The position numbers and the translations under genes were made by a program. A stretch of 64,000 nucleotides of DNA from Paragorgia papillata (Eukaryota > Cnidaria > Anthozoa > Scleralcyonacea > Coralliidae). The notes beneath the pieces were generated by a model. That model saw only the letters and a list, made by a program, of their open reading frames with translations. It searched no databases and was not told the origin of the DNA. Positions 38,776 to 50,100 of the stretch are shown in pieces; the stretch's first letter is position 1; each line of letters starts with the position of its first letter. The stretch is taken from positions 150,001 through 214,000 of the forward strand of contig JAWNZC010000469.1 of the NCBI GenBank assembly GCA_035771165.1. Direction: 5' to 3'.

Positions 38776-40440
38776 TGGTGAGTGAAGGTTACATATGTGT
38801 ACAACCTGTAACCTTCTGATGACCAGTGAGACACTCTAACCATTGAGCTACAAGAACTCAGATGATGAGTGAAGGTTACATATGTGTACAACCTGTAACC
38901 TTCTGATGACCAGTGAGACACTCTAACCATTGAGCTACAAGAACTCAGATGGTGAGTGAAGGTTATATATGTGTACAACCTGTAACCTTCTAATGACCAG
39001 TGAGACACTCTAACCATTGAGCTACAAGAACTCAGATGGTGAGTGAAGGTTACATATGTGTACAACCTGTAACCTTCTGATGACCAGTGAGACACTCTAA
39101 CCATTGAGCTACAAGAACTCAGATGGTGAGTGAAGGTTACATATGTGTACAACCTGTAACCTTCTGATGACCAATGAGACACTCTAACCATTGAGCTACA
39201 AGAACTCAGATGGTGAGTGAAGGTTACATATGTGTACAACCTGTAACCTTCTGATGACCAATGAGACACTCTAACCATTGAGCTACAAGAACTCAGATGG
39301 TGAGTGAAGGTTACATATGTGTACATCCTGTAACCTGATGATGACCAGTGAGACACTCTAACCATTGAGCTACAAGAACTCAGATGGTAAGTGAAGGTTA
39401 CATATGTATACAACCTGTAACCTTCTGATGACCAGTGAGACACTCTAACCATTGAGCTACAAGAACTCAGATGGTGAGTGAAGGTTACATATGTGTACAA
39501 CCTGTAACCTTCTGATGACCAGTGAGACACTCTAACCATTGAGCTACAAGAACTCAGATGGTGAGTGAAGGTTACATATGTGTACAACCTGTAACCTTCT
39601 GATGACCAGTGAGACACTCTAACCATTGAGCTACAAGAACTCAGATGGTGAGTGAAGGTTACATATGTGTACAACCTGTAACCTTCTGATGACCAGTGAG
39701 ACACTCTAACCATTGAGCTACAAGAACTCAGATGGTGAGTGAAGGTTACATATGTGTACAACCTGTAACCTTCTGATGACCAATGAGACACTCTAACCAT
39801 TGAGCTACAAGAACTCAGATGGTGAGTGAAGGTTACATATGTGTACATCCTGTAACCTGATGATGACCAGTGAGACACTCTAACCATTGAGCTACAAGAA
39901 CTCAGATGGTAAGTGAAGGTTACATATGTATACAACCTGTAACCTTCTGATGACCAGTGAGACACTCTAATCATTGAGCTACAAGAACTCAGATGGTGAG
40001 TGAAGATTACATATGTATACAACCTGTAACCTTCTGATGACCAGTGAGACACTCTAACCATTGAGCTACAAGAACTCAGATGGTGAGTGAAGGTTACATA
40101 TGTGTACAACCTGTAACCTTCTGATGACCAGTGAGACACTCTAACCATTGAGCTACAAGAACTCAGATGGTGAGTGAAGGTTACATATGTGTACAACCTG
40201 TAACCTTCTGATGACCAGTGAGACACTCTAACCATTGAGCTACAAGAACTCAGATGGTGAGTGAAGGTTACATATGTGTACAACCTGTAACCTTCTGATG
40301 ACCAGTGAGACACTCTAACCATTGAGCTACAAGAACTCAGATGGTGAGTGAAGGTTATATATGTGTACAACCTGTAACCTTCTGGTGACCAGTGAGACAC
40401 TATAACCATTGAGCTACAACAACTCAGATGGTGAATGTTA
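38776..40440 (-). repeat. 87-bp tRNA-like satellite, about 19 copies
   Basis: On the minus strand each unit reads GTAGCTCAATGGTTAGAGTG, i.e. a tRNA D-arm and A box. It is followed by ACTGGTCATCAGAAGGTTAC (anticodon-arm-like) and AGGTT, where a B box would start but has degenerated. The period of 29 codons produces a long minus-strand open frame that is not a gene. Confidence 0.9.
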
Positions 40441-40602
40441 CATCTGTTGACCAGTAATTTGATGCCACCATTGAGCTCCAAGGATTTATACAGGCATACA
40501 GGTGAGTAAAGCTTTAAATGTGTGTGACGTCGTTTGCATGCTGGCGACCACGAATGTAAACAAAGAGTGGTCAGCGGTGTATATCGTAGTCCGGTTATCG
40601 TC

Positions 40603-41020
40603 AATCTCGTTCCCAGGGCCCACGTTCCCCACCCGGGAAACGAGAGACTCTGGGATAATCCGTTTCAAATCGTTGCGTTATTGGCTGAATAGTGAGCATG
40701 AGTTGGTCTGAAGTGACCGGAAGTAGAATTAATAAAACCAAAATAACAAAGATGTCGGACGACAAGACTCCATTGAAGACGTTGCCGCGATCGATATCTT
40801 CGCCGTATGTGTGTAGATGCTGTAATTCGAGCTTCGCCAGCAACCCCATCGACTTGTTTGGGGAAAAGTCAAACAAGGAGAACATACTATCCAGATTCCG
40901 CTCGGATATTTACGCATGCGTACCTCAACCGGAATAACAAGAATCCTGTAACTTGAAACGGATTATCCCAGAGTCTCTCGTTTCCCGGGTGGGGAACGTG
41001 GGCTCTGGGAACGAGATTGA
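40603..41020 (+). mobile_element. MULE-like element, copy 2
   Basis: Second copy of 11595-12014, flanked by the perfect 9-bp duplication GTTATCGTC (40594-40602 and 41021-41029). Encodes the same peptide at 40692-40937. Confidence 0.87.
40692..40937 (+). CDS. 81-residue transposon peptide, second copy
   Basis: Same cysteine module ([10 protein letters not shown]) as at 11684-11929 and an intact frame. Function unknown. Conservation between copies may only reflect recent transposition. Confidence 0.5.
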   Translation: MSMSWSEVTGSRINKTKITKMSDDKTPLKTLPRSISSPYVCRCCNSSFASNPIDLFGEKSNKENILSRFRSDIYACVPQPE

Positions 41021-41083
41021 GTTATCGTCGGAATCCTTTGGTGATTCGGTAAATTTCATTTCCGGGTCAGAATTTTCGGTATG

Positions 41084-41586
41084 AATGAGATGAGGTGTGA
41101 TGAGGTGAGGTGAGGTGAGATGAGGTGTGGTGAGATGAGGTGAGGTGTGGTGAGATGAGGTGTGGTGTGATGAGATGAGATGAGGTGTGGTGAGATGAGG
41201 TGAGGTGTGGTGAGGTGTGGTGAGGTGTGGTGAGATGAGGTGTGGTGAGATGAGATGAGGTGTGGTGAGATGAGATGTGGTGAGATGAGGTGTGGTGAGA
41301 TGAGGTGAGGTGTGGTGAGATGAGGTGTGGTGAGATGAGATGAGGTGTGGTGAGATGAGGTGAGGTGTGGTGAGATGAGGTGTGGTGAGATGAGGTGTGG
41401 TGAGATGAGGTGAGGTGTGGTGAGATGAGATGAGGTGTGGTGAGATGAGGTGAGGTGTGGTGAGATGAGGTGAGGTGTGGTGAGATGAGGTGAGGTGAGA
41501 TGAGGTATGGTGTGATGAGGTGTGATGAGGTATGGTGTCATGTGGTGTGATGAGGTGAAGTGTGGTGTGGTGAGGTGTGATGAGGT
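41084..41586. repeat. GAGGTG/GAGATG array between direct repeats
   Basis: The same pentamer vocabulary as 28765-35372. It is bounded by a roughly 135-bp direct repeat (40947-41079 and 41587-41730) that includes the right end of the MULE-like element and TTTCCGGGTCAGAATTTTCG. Confidence 0.9.
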
Positions 41587-41730
41587 GTAACTTGAAACGG
41601 ATTATCCCAGAGTCTCTCGTTTCCCGGGTGGGGAACGTGGGCTCTGGGAACGAGATTGGGTTATCGTCGGAATCATCGTCGGAATACCTTCGGTGATTCG
41701 GTAAATTTCACTTCCGGGTCAGAATTTTCG

Positions 41731-42451
41731 GGAGTGTTGCAATTTATATTGTGTGGTAGTCATGATCTGGTTAAAACATGTTTTTTTATGATCTTTAAAG
41801 CACAGCTGATTCTGAATGTCTCTTAAGGTAAGCAGTATTAGAAAGAAATAGTTTTGTAATGTTACTCTTATAAAGACGTATTGTTTGATATCTAGCTAAA
41901 TATATTAATAAATTGGTTTAATACGCTATTAAAAATATGCCTCAAGTATATAAAATGATAGCAAATCATATTATATGTAAATTATTGTAATGGTATAAAT
42001 CGTATTCTTATATAACTTATGTAAATTACTGTAATCAATCGAAATATAGTAAGGTTAGATATACTGCCGAAACAGAGAACGTAGGAGTCTAACGTTTCGA
42101 GCGAAGGCCCTTCGTCAGAGTGAAATGTGATGTGGTAATCAAATTCTTATATAATTATGTAAATTATTGTAATGTGGACGTGGTAATCAAATTCTTATAT
42201 GCATATGTAAATTATTGTAATGTGGTAATCATATTTCTTATACATGTACTGTATATGTAAATTATTGCTGAAACTAAAGTAAAAGTAAATTATTTATGAT
42301 GTAATCAATATTATTAATAATATTAATGATAATAATTCATGAAGAAAATTCAAAACGATGTCGTAAATCTGAGGAGACAAATTCATCCTGGTTTACATAA
42401 ATTTCCGATTGATTTATTTCTTCAGCTTAAACAGCTTATATCTTAAAGATT
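41731..42451. repeat. AT-rich spacer with dispersed GAAACGT repeat
   Basis: 42034-42120 is a solo copy of the CAATCGAAATATAGTAAG...CCCTTCGTCAGAG repeat. It sits inside a 5-fold ATGTAAATTATTGTAATGTG repeat (about 41965-42270). No gene seen. Confidence 0.6.
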
Positions 42452-42574
42452 AACATGTTTGAGAAAGTTGCTCATCTAGATTAGAGTAGTCTTGGCACTT
42501 GACTCTGAAGATGACCACCGCTGAGGCTGTCAAAACATCACTCACATGTGCTGTTAGTCAGCGCTGCCTCTCAC

Positions 42575-43005
42575 CAAAAAGTTAAGCCCGGTTACACACA
42601 TAAAAACGCGCAAGCTGTTACATACCTGCAAGCAAGTTGTTACATTAGGCTGTTCAACAGGCTGTCACCATCATGTGTTCGCACTGGCTGTCCCAGTCTG
42701 TTAACATGTCTGTAACAGGTTGTTGACAACTTGTAACAAGGCTGATGACTTCAACAGACTGATGACAAGTTGTTCCAACAACCTGTTACCGCTCTGCACT
42801 CAACAAGTTGTTAACAGGTTGATGCTAACAAGGTTGTAGCAGCTTCTTGAATGAACAGCAATGTTACAACCTGTTCCCAGCCTTGCTACCGACCTGTTGC
42901 GAACACATCCTGTTGACAAGCTGTGAGATTTTTATGTGTGTAGATGGGGTTAGTATTTGGATGGGTGACCTCTTGGGAATTACCCTGTTGTTGGGCTTGG
43001 ACTTG
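42575..43005 (+). repeat. 5S rRNA-like internal promoter split by a MITE
   Basis: AAGTTAAGC at 42579-42587 matches the 5S A box. GTTAGTATTTGGATGGGTGACC (42949 onward) and GGGAATTACCC match the intermediate element, C box and 3' end. With the MITE and one TA removed, the A box and GTTAGTA are separated by 13 bases, as in 5S rRNA genes. The 5' part of 5S is poorly conserved. Confidence 0.75.
42595..42940. mobile_element. TA-flanked GTTGTT-rich MITE, copy 2
   Basis: Ends CACACATAAAAACGCGCAAG and the inverse TTTTTATGTGTG, with TA at 42593-42594 and 42941-42942. Related in ends and interior style to 23021-23500. Confidence 0.8.
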
Positions 43006-43598
43006 TGTGAGTAGAGTTGTAGTTGATCTCTCCTGTGCTTCAAGTTTTTTTTGCCAGGTTCTCTGCAATTTTCCTCCCTCCATAAAATCAACACCTAACA
43101 TCTTAGCTGTGATCCGTGGTCTGAACTGTGTCGTTGGTGGCTGCCTGGAGTGCCTTTGATATGCCTCGACACGGCCACATTGATCTGCGTCCTTCGCAAT
43201 TCAGCCGCTGGCTGCAAGTAAGGATGATTAACCCCCTAGTCCTTTAGCCTTTTGTCCTTTATCTTTCCCAAGACTACTGTACCCTACTGTACATACCTAG
43301 ACGAGCAACTTTCTCAAACATGTTATAACACTCCTGGGTTCAAACCATTGACTTTATCTTAAAGATTGTTGATAAATCTGAACAAATAGATGTGTGAATT
43401 GGATATTAATATTGGATAATGTGTGAATCGTATTAATTATTAATCCTTTAGTTCACAGGGAAGGGTGCGTCTGCATGCAGGCTAAGTACTCCCACCATGT
43501 CAGAGGGTCTTCCCTTGACAAGTAAAATCGTCCAGCATTAAAGTAAAAAATAAAAAGTGTCAAATGGCACCGTTGAGAATGAAAGGGTTAAAGGTTAA

Positions 43599-43908
43599 AG
43601 GTGACATACCGTCCGTTCTGCGCATGACGGCAACGTGGTCCCCAAAACATGACATTCGTAGACAATTACATGAAGTACTCAGCTCAATGTAAACCATTAG
43701 GAACAACATGGCAGAAAACCAAGCGATTCGGCGAGGATATCTCCTCGGATTTCTCCTATTTCTCCTGAAAATGTTTTGTTTTGGGTTAAGTAATGAATGG
43801 GAACCAAGAAAAGCTTACAATCTTGAGTAAGGTATTAGTATATTTTTTTGTAAATAAGAGGTGTAAACATTAGTTTCGTACATGCGCAGAACGGACTGGA
43901 GAGCACCT
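43599..43908. mobile_element. TTAA-flanked foldback element upstream of the Rab gene
   Basis: Arms AGGTGACATACCGTCCGTTC and the inverse GGACTGGAGAGCACCT, each next to CTGCGCATG. TTAA at 43595-43598 and 43909-43912. It ends 79 bases before the Rab start codon. Confidence 0.75.
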
Positions 43909-43987
43909 TTAAAGTTCAAGCAACCCATAATTGTACATTATTAAAGTACTTCAATCAATTTAATAATATCTTTGTGTTTGTAGTACA

Positions 43988-44126
43988 ATGACCACAGTAA
44001 AGAAAGATTTTGACATTAGGTATAAAGTTCTTGTAATTGGTGAATCAACAGTTGGCAAGACTTCATTAATTCGTATATTTTCTAAACCTAACGAGGAGCT
44101 ACCTACATCACTTCTCACCACAATAG
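43988..44126 (+). CDS. Rab exon 1
   Basis: ATG followed by TTVKKDFDIRYKVLVIG and the P-loop. Donor GTAATG at 44127 after ATA G (phase 1). The likely upstream acceptor TTTGTAG ends at 43983, so the exon probably begins at 43984. Confidence 0.92.
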
Positions 44127-47100
44127 GTAATGACATTTTTATTAAAAGTAATACCGTACCATGATCGCCTCGGATTCTTTTGTTCTCTGAGGGAATATAA
44201 ACCTCGTATTTCCCTCATCGCTCATGCAAGAGGGAAATTTTTCCTTTGTCTTCTAATTTTCCCGTGCATGTTGATGAGGGAAAATTAGAAGACAAAGAAA
44301 TCCTTTGTCTTCTTCTAAATTTCCCACTTATATTTTACGCATATATTTTCCCTCATCAACATGCACGGGAAAATTAGATGCGACTTCTCTGATCAACCGT
44401 GTAAATTTATTGTTGGTAAGATTCTCAAAGTTTTCCTCAGCGATCATAATATTACAAACTAATAACATGACTTTTTGGGAAATTAGAGATTAAATTTCCC
44501 CTTTGCCTCGGGAAGATTTGTAAAAGTCCTCGGGCCTGTGGTCCTTGGACTTTCACAAACCTTCCCTCAGCTGCAGGAAATTTAATCGCTAATTTCCCTC
44601 AAGTCATGATATTACTTATAATTATTCTGATATATAATAAATTATATAATGTTTATTTATCATTTTAATATTTTAATAGGTATTGATTTTGTTAATGTTT
44701 TAAAAAATATTGATAATATAAAGATTCGTCTTCAAATTTGGTAAGTTGATAAATCTTTTTGATTAATTTGAGAATTTTGTACACTTGGCAGCAATTAGCT
44801 AGCACTGCTGCAGACGTATGTATATTATTAATAATTCATGAGATAATCAGCCAATTACAATAGTTCATTCAATCACCTGATTGAAGGTGGATACTCCAGT
44901 AAAGCCCAAGATATTAGATGAAAACCGGTGTTCATCTAATTCTTAAGATCTTAATTATCTATGCAAAATAAACAAGTTGCTGTATGAATAAATTTTACAC
45001 ACACTCATGAATAAAATCTCACAAGGGTTTATTTTAATTGTATTTTTCAATTGAAACTGCTCGATTGAGATGCTATATCAACAACTCGTTTATCGTGTTT
45101 CATCAGGGGAATCCAAACGCTCGAAACCACTTTGCCTTCGGCCTTCAGTGTTTTCATCATGTTTTCTCGTGTTTGGATCAGCAACCGGATTTAGGACTGT
45201 GGAGGCCCCTGGACGGTCACTGACCAGCACAATATATCAATTCTATTTCTGAATGTATGCTAAGAGATCTATCAGTATATTTTCCCCAGAATTACGCTTT
45301 CATCGGTAAAGACACGAGATAATTTTGCTTTACGAACTAATATAACTTCGAAGTCACAATTCCCACACTGAATCAGGTTTACAATAACAACTTGTCAACT
45401 CCATCCATTAATCTGTCATAATCGTCATAGTATACACTTTTAGAAGTGACCCTATATATCATCCATATATCTTTTGTCTTGTTTTTGACTCATATTTTGG
45501 GCTCTCAAGATTTTTTTCATTCCAACACCTATTTTTTCAACTTTCAAGACATTTTTGTGGAGGCCCCCCTTAAACATTATTTTGTGGGGGGCCCTGGGCG
45601 ACCGCCCAGTCCGCCCTGTCCTAAATCCAGCACTGGTTTGGATCCCTAGTGGATGTTAACACTCAAACTCATTTACGAATACCAATACCTTTACGAATAC
45701 CAATACCTTTACGAATACCAATACCTTTACGAATACCAATACCTTTACGAATACAAATACCTTTACGAATACAAATACCTTTACGAATACCAATACCTTT
45801 ACGAATACAAATACCTTTACGAATACAAATACCTTTACGAATACCAACACCTTTACGAATACCAACACCTTTACGAATACCAATACCTCTACGAATACCA
45901 ATACCTTTACGAATACCAATACCTTTACGAATACCAATACCTTTACGAATACCAATACCTTTACGAATACCAATACCTTTACGAATACCAATACCTTTAC
46001 GAATACCAACACCTTTACGAATACCAACACCTTTACGAATACCAATACCTTTACGAATACCAACACCTTTACGAATACCATATCGGAAAACGACATGCAT
46101 ATATTAACCACCAACCGGTTATTTGCATGGTTACAGTGAGGACTAAGGACAAGGACAGAAAAGGGAATAACACAAATTCCAACTCTACTATAGAAAGCAA
46201 TTCAACTTAATATCCAAGATCTTTTCTCTACTAGTGATTCTTCCCAGGCGACCTATGTTGAACTTGTGAAAGATTAGTAACAATTAAATTGATTATTACT
46301 GGAGAAAACCAGTGGGTCCACGAAATGGTCTGATCAGAAAATGTTTCTAACGTGTATACAGAACAAGAGTGACCACTTTTCAAGATTCTAGGAGCCAATC
46401 ATTATTTGCGGTATCACCGATGGTGCATCACGCTCTGCTACAAAAAATTCTAGACAGGTTATTGCATCCAAGGCAGATGGTGCAAGTTTCATGGTGCAGT
46501 CATTACTACTCACGGTATCACCGATGGTGCATCACGCTCTGACATAAAAATATTCTAGACAGGTTATTGCATCAGGTGACTGGAAACCTATTATGCATCA
46601 CGCTCTGTCATAAAAACATTCTATGCAGGTTATTGCATCCACGGCAGATGGTGCAAGTTTCATGGTGCAGTCATTACTACTCGCGGTATCACCTATGGTG
46701 CGTCACGCATTGACATAAAAATATTCTAGACAGGTTATTGCATCAGGTGACTGGAAACCTATTATGCATCACGCTCTGTCATAAAAACATTCTATGTAGG
46801 TTATTGCATCCCAGGCAGATGGTGTAAGTTTCATGGTGCAGTCATTACTACATGCGGTATCACCTATGGTGCATCACGCTCTGTGATAAAAACATTCTAT
46901 GCAGGTTATTGCATCCAAGGCAGATGGTGCAAGTTTCATGGTGCAGTCATTACTACTCACGGTATCACCTATGGTGCATCACGCTCTGACAAAGAAATAT
47001 TCTAGACAGGTTATTGCATCAGGTGACTGGAAACCTATTATGCATAACGCTCTGTCATAAAAACATTCTATGCAGGTTATTGCATCCAAGGCAGATGGTG

Positions 47101-50100
47101 CAAGTTTCATGGTGCAGTCATTACTACTCACGTTATCACCTATGGTGCATCACGCTCTGACATAAAAATATTCTAGACAGGTTATTGCATCCACGGCAGA
47201 TGGTGCACGTGTCTTCATGGTGCAGCCACTAATACTCACGATATCACTTATGGTGCATCACCCTCTGTCACAAAAAATTCTATGCAGGTTATTGCATCCA
47301 CGGCAGAAGGTGCAAGTTTCATGGCCCCTAATAAACCTCTCAAAGTTTATGCTCAAGCTCCACAAAAACATTTCAAGACTATTCATCACTTCAGACCAAA
47401 CGAACTGGGTCAGGAAGCTATCACTACTCCCATCGCTGCAAAAAGATCATACCAGTATTTGTGGCTGTGATTTTCTCAGTGCAGAGGTGGAAATAGAGAT
47501 AGCAGGGAAAAGACCTTGGCTAGGAAGTTGTATTGCTTTCTACAGTAGAGATGAGATAAGTGGTAGTGGTTGCCCACTCCACCCGAGATTGCCCACTCTA
47601 CCCAAGATTGCCCACTCCACCCAAGATTGCTCACTCCACCAGAGATTGCCCAGTCCACCCGAGATTGCCCACTCCACCCGAGATTGCCCACTCCACCCGA
47701 GATTGCCCACTCCACTCGAGATTGCCTACTCCACTCGAGATTGCCCACTCCACCCAAGATTACTCACTCCACCCAAGGTTTTCTCACCTCTTCACCATAA
47801 GAGCCCACAGAGGGAAGGACGCTGGAAAGTCCAAAATTCTAAATTGGCAAATGGCAATGCCACAACACACTTGTGAACAGTCTTACAATTTCGGTGTGGA
47901 GAGTTAATCTTGTCGTACCCTGCGAGCAGAGCCTTCTTTTCCTTATTTCTTCGCTGAGAGAGAGGAAGAAACCAAACAACTGACAGGTATATACTTTCAG
48001 TATAGAAATACAAACTCAAAGATAAGCACTGGCCACACACCCAACCCAATCCGATTAGACTGACTTACCGTCTGGACTTCATGGTCTCTTGTCCAACACG
48101 ATAATTAAGCCACTTAGACCGGTTAATTGCGCATGCAAAACGTGTTGGGTGCGCGATTATCATCTTGCCTTTTAAGAAGCTTCTCACAGACACGTTTTAT
48201 GTAAACAGAGTTATAAAAAATTATTATATGGCACGGATTACTTCCGGTAAAATTATGCGCTGTGATTGGTTGCTGACGGGGCGAGATTTCGCCGTAATGC
48301 CCACAGGCATTATGAAAATTGTTAATGCCCTACGATTGGAAACAAACAAAAAATCCTAATAAGAAACTTTTATTGCCGAAAAACGACGAAAATAAATTAA
48401 ATAAATGACGATGAACATTACAAAAGTAAATTCTAGTATCCAGACGAGAAACAAACGGCAGAAAATAACGCTACTTCGGTGTTTTGACGAAGTTAAAGGA
48501 AGCGAAGACCAAGAAATACAAGATTGATTTTGAAATAAAAAGTGCCATATAATAAACTACTTAATAACCTCGACCGTTCGGTCTTCACGGTAAAATATTA
48601 AACCTCGGTCTTGAACGTATTAACCTCGCTATCGCTCGGTCAATACAGCAAGACCTCGGTTTAATATTTTACCGTAAAGACCTCACTCTCGGTTATTAAA
48701 TAGTTATTTGCTTTGGTATAAGGATAGATAACAATTTAAGGCCATAAAAACTTTAGAAGTGGTTAAAAATGAAAAATAATTTATAACTTTTATGTAAATA
48801 TTAAGCAGTATAAAGCTACAAGTTCAACATGTACGTCGTTATTTACGGAGACTTTTCAGAAATATCACTGTCCATGATGTGTTTTTGGGAGCCTGAATTT
48901 CTTTCTTGGTCACATGAACTGCATGGTTTCTTCCCACAAACTTTAATTTGCTGATAGACACATTCTTTTGAACTGTAGTCTTCACTCTTTGGAGGGAATG
49001 TTTGTAAAATGCACAATGCAAATTTTGGTGTTAAAATTTTGTGTATTCAACTCCAACTCTAACTCTACTGCACTCCACTCTACTCCACTCTACTCTTAAC
49101 TCTACTCTACTCCACTCTACTCTTAACTCGACTCCACTCTACTCTACTCCACCCCACTCTAGCTACTCCACTCCTAGCCTAGTACCCTGGCCCAATCAAA
49201 GAATAAGGGCCAGGTAACCACTAAAGACTTCTGCTTTCCTATTGGTTAAAATATCGCGCGTTTTTAGTGGCTATGAGTAAAACTGCAATCGTCATAAGTG
49301 GATTTAGCCCTGATGACGCGCATCCACGGCAGAAGGTGCAAACTCTCGCGTTGTATTCTCAAACGTAGCAAACTCTCACGTTGTATTCTCAATAATACTG
49401 TTTGCAGTGATCAGAAAGCGAAAGTTAAGGATCTTTCTGCATTCGAAAAAAAAATGTATTTATGGTTGATGCCGTTGATGGTACGTCAGCTGAACCTGTT
49501 GTCATGTGTATAATTTTTCTTCTGTAATATTCCCATATTCTTTGATTGGCTACTCCACTCCTGCCTCCTCTGCAGGCCCTCATTGCATCATGGACAGGTT
49601 ACACTTTTGAGAGGGCCTGCCAGATCCTGTAAACAAAATGGGGACTGATCCCATTATGCACAGCGAGACTAGGCCCTAGAGGCGATAGTTTTGAGAGGGC
49701 CTGCAATTTTTTCCCGGCCGCTGTTCGACAAACGTACGTCCAAGTTCTTTTAATACTGTGACCTACCAGGAAATTCGGTCTAAACTTTCTTACAGATCAT
49801 GACAATGAAGAAACCAATATGTTTTAGAATTACCGACCTTCTTCTGCCAATAATATTTTTAGCGACAAAAAGGAATTGAAGGAAAAAATATCTGCCGAAC
49901 AAAAGCAAATTCGACGGTCAGGAAAGTACAGGTTTTTCTTATTGTTTTTTGGTTATTTAGCTATCGAAGACTGTCAACTGACCAAGAGTTAATGAGATTT
50001 AATTTTGTTAAATTGTAGGCTATAGGCGTAGCGTAATTCAAGTTTCAGTTGTTGTGGAAACAGAAAAAGTATAAACCAAAGAGTCTCTGGGTAGGCTAAA

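Larger units (their letters stand above)
42452..43330. mobile_element. Composite element with 5S-like SINE between inverted ends
   Basis: AACATGTTTGAGAAAGTTGC at 42452 is inverted near 43310-43332 (GCAACTTTCTCAAACATGTT). Between them lie the 5S-like segment, the MITE at 42595-42940 and a non-coding body of about 300 bp ending CCCCCTAGTCCTTTAG. Origin as a SINE3-type element is inferred. Confidence 0.55.

Noticed and set aside
38776..40440. Cluster of functional tRNA genes
   Set aside because: The B box and acceptor stem are not intact and no cloverleaf closes. Only the D-arm region is well kept.
38625..40604. 659-residue minus-strand frame with 29-residue repeats
   Set aside because: Produced by the 87-bp tRNA-like satellite. 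No signal peptide, domain or non-repeat coding flank.
42949..43005. Functional 5S rRNA gene
   Set aside because: Interrupted by a transposon, with a degenerate 5' third.
47217..47876. 219-residue plus-strand frame
   Set aside because: It crosses the 171-bp and 19-bp repeats; the open frame is supported only by repeat periodicity.
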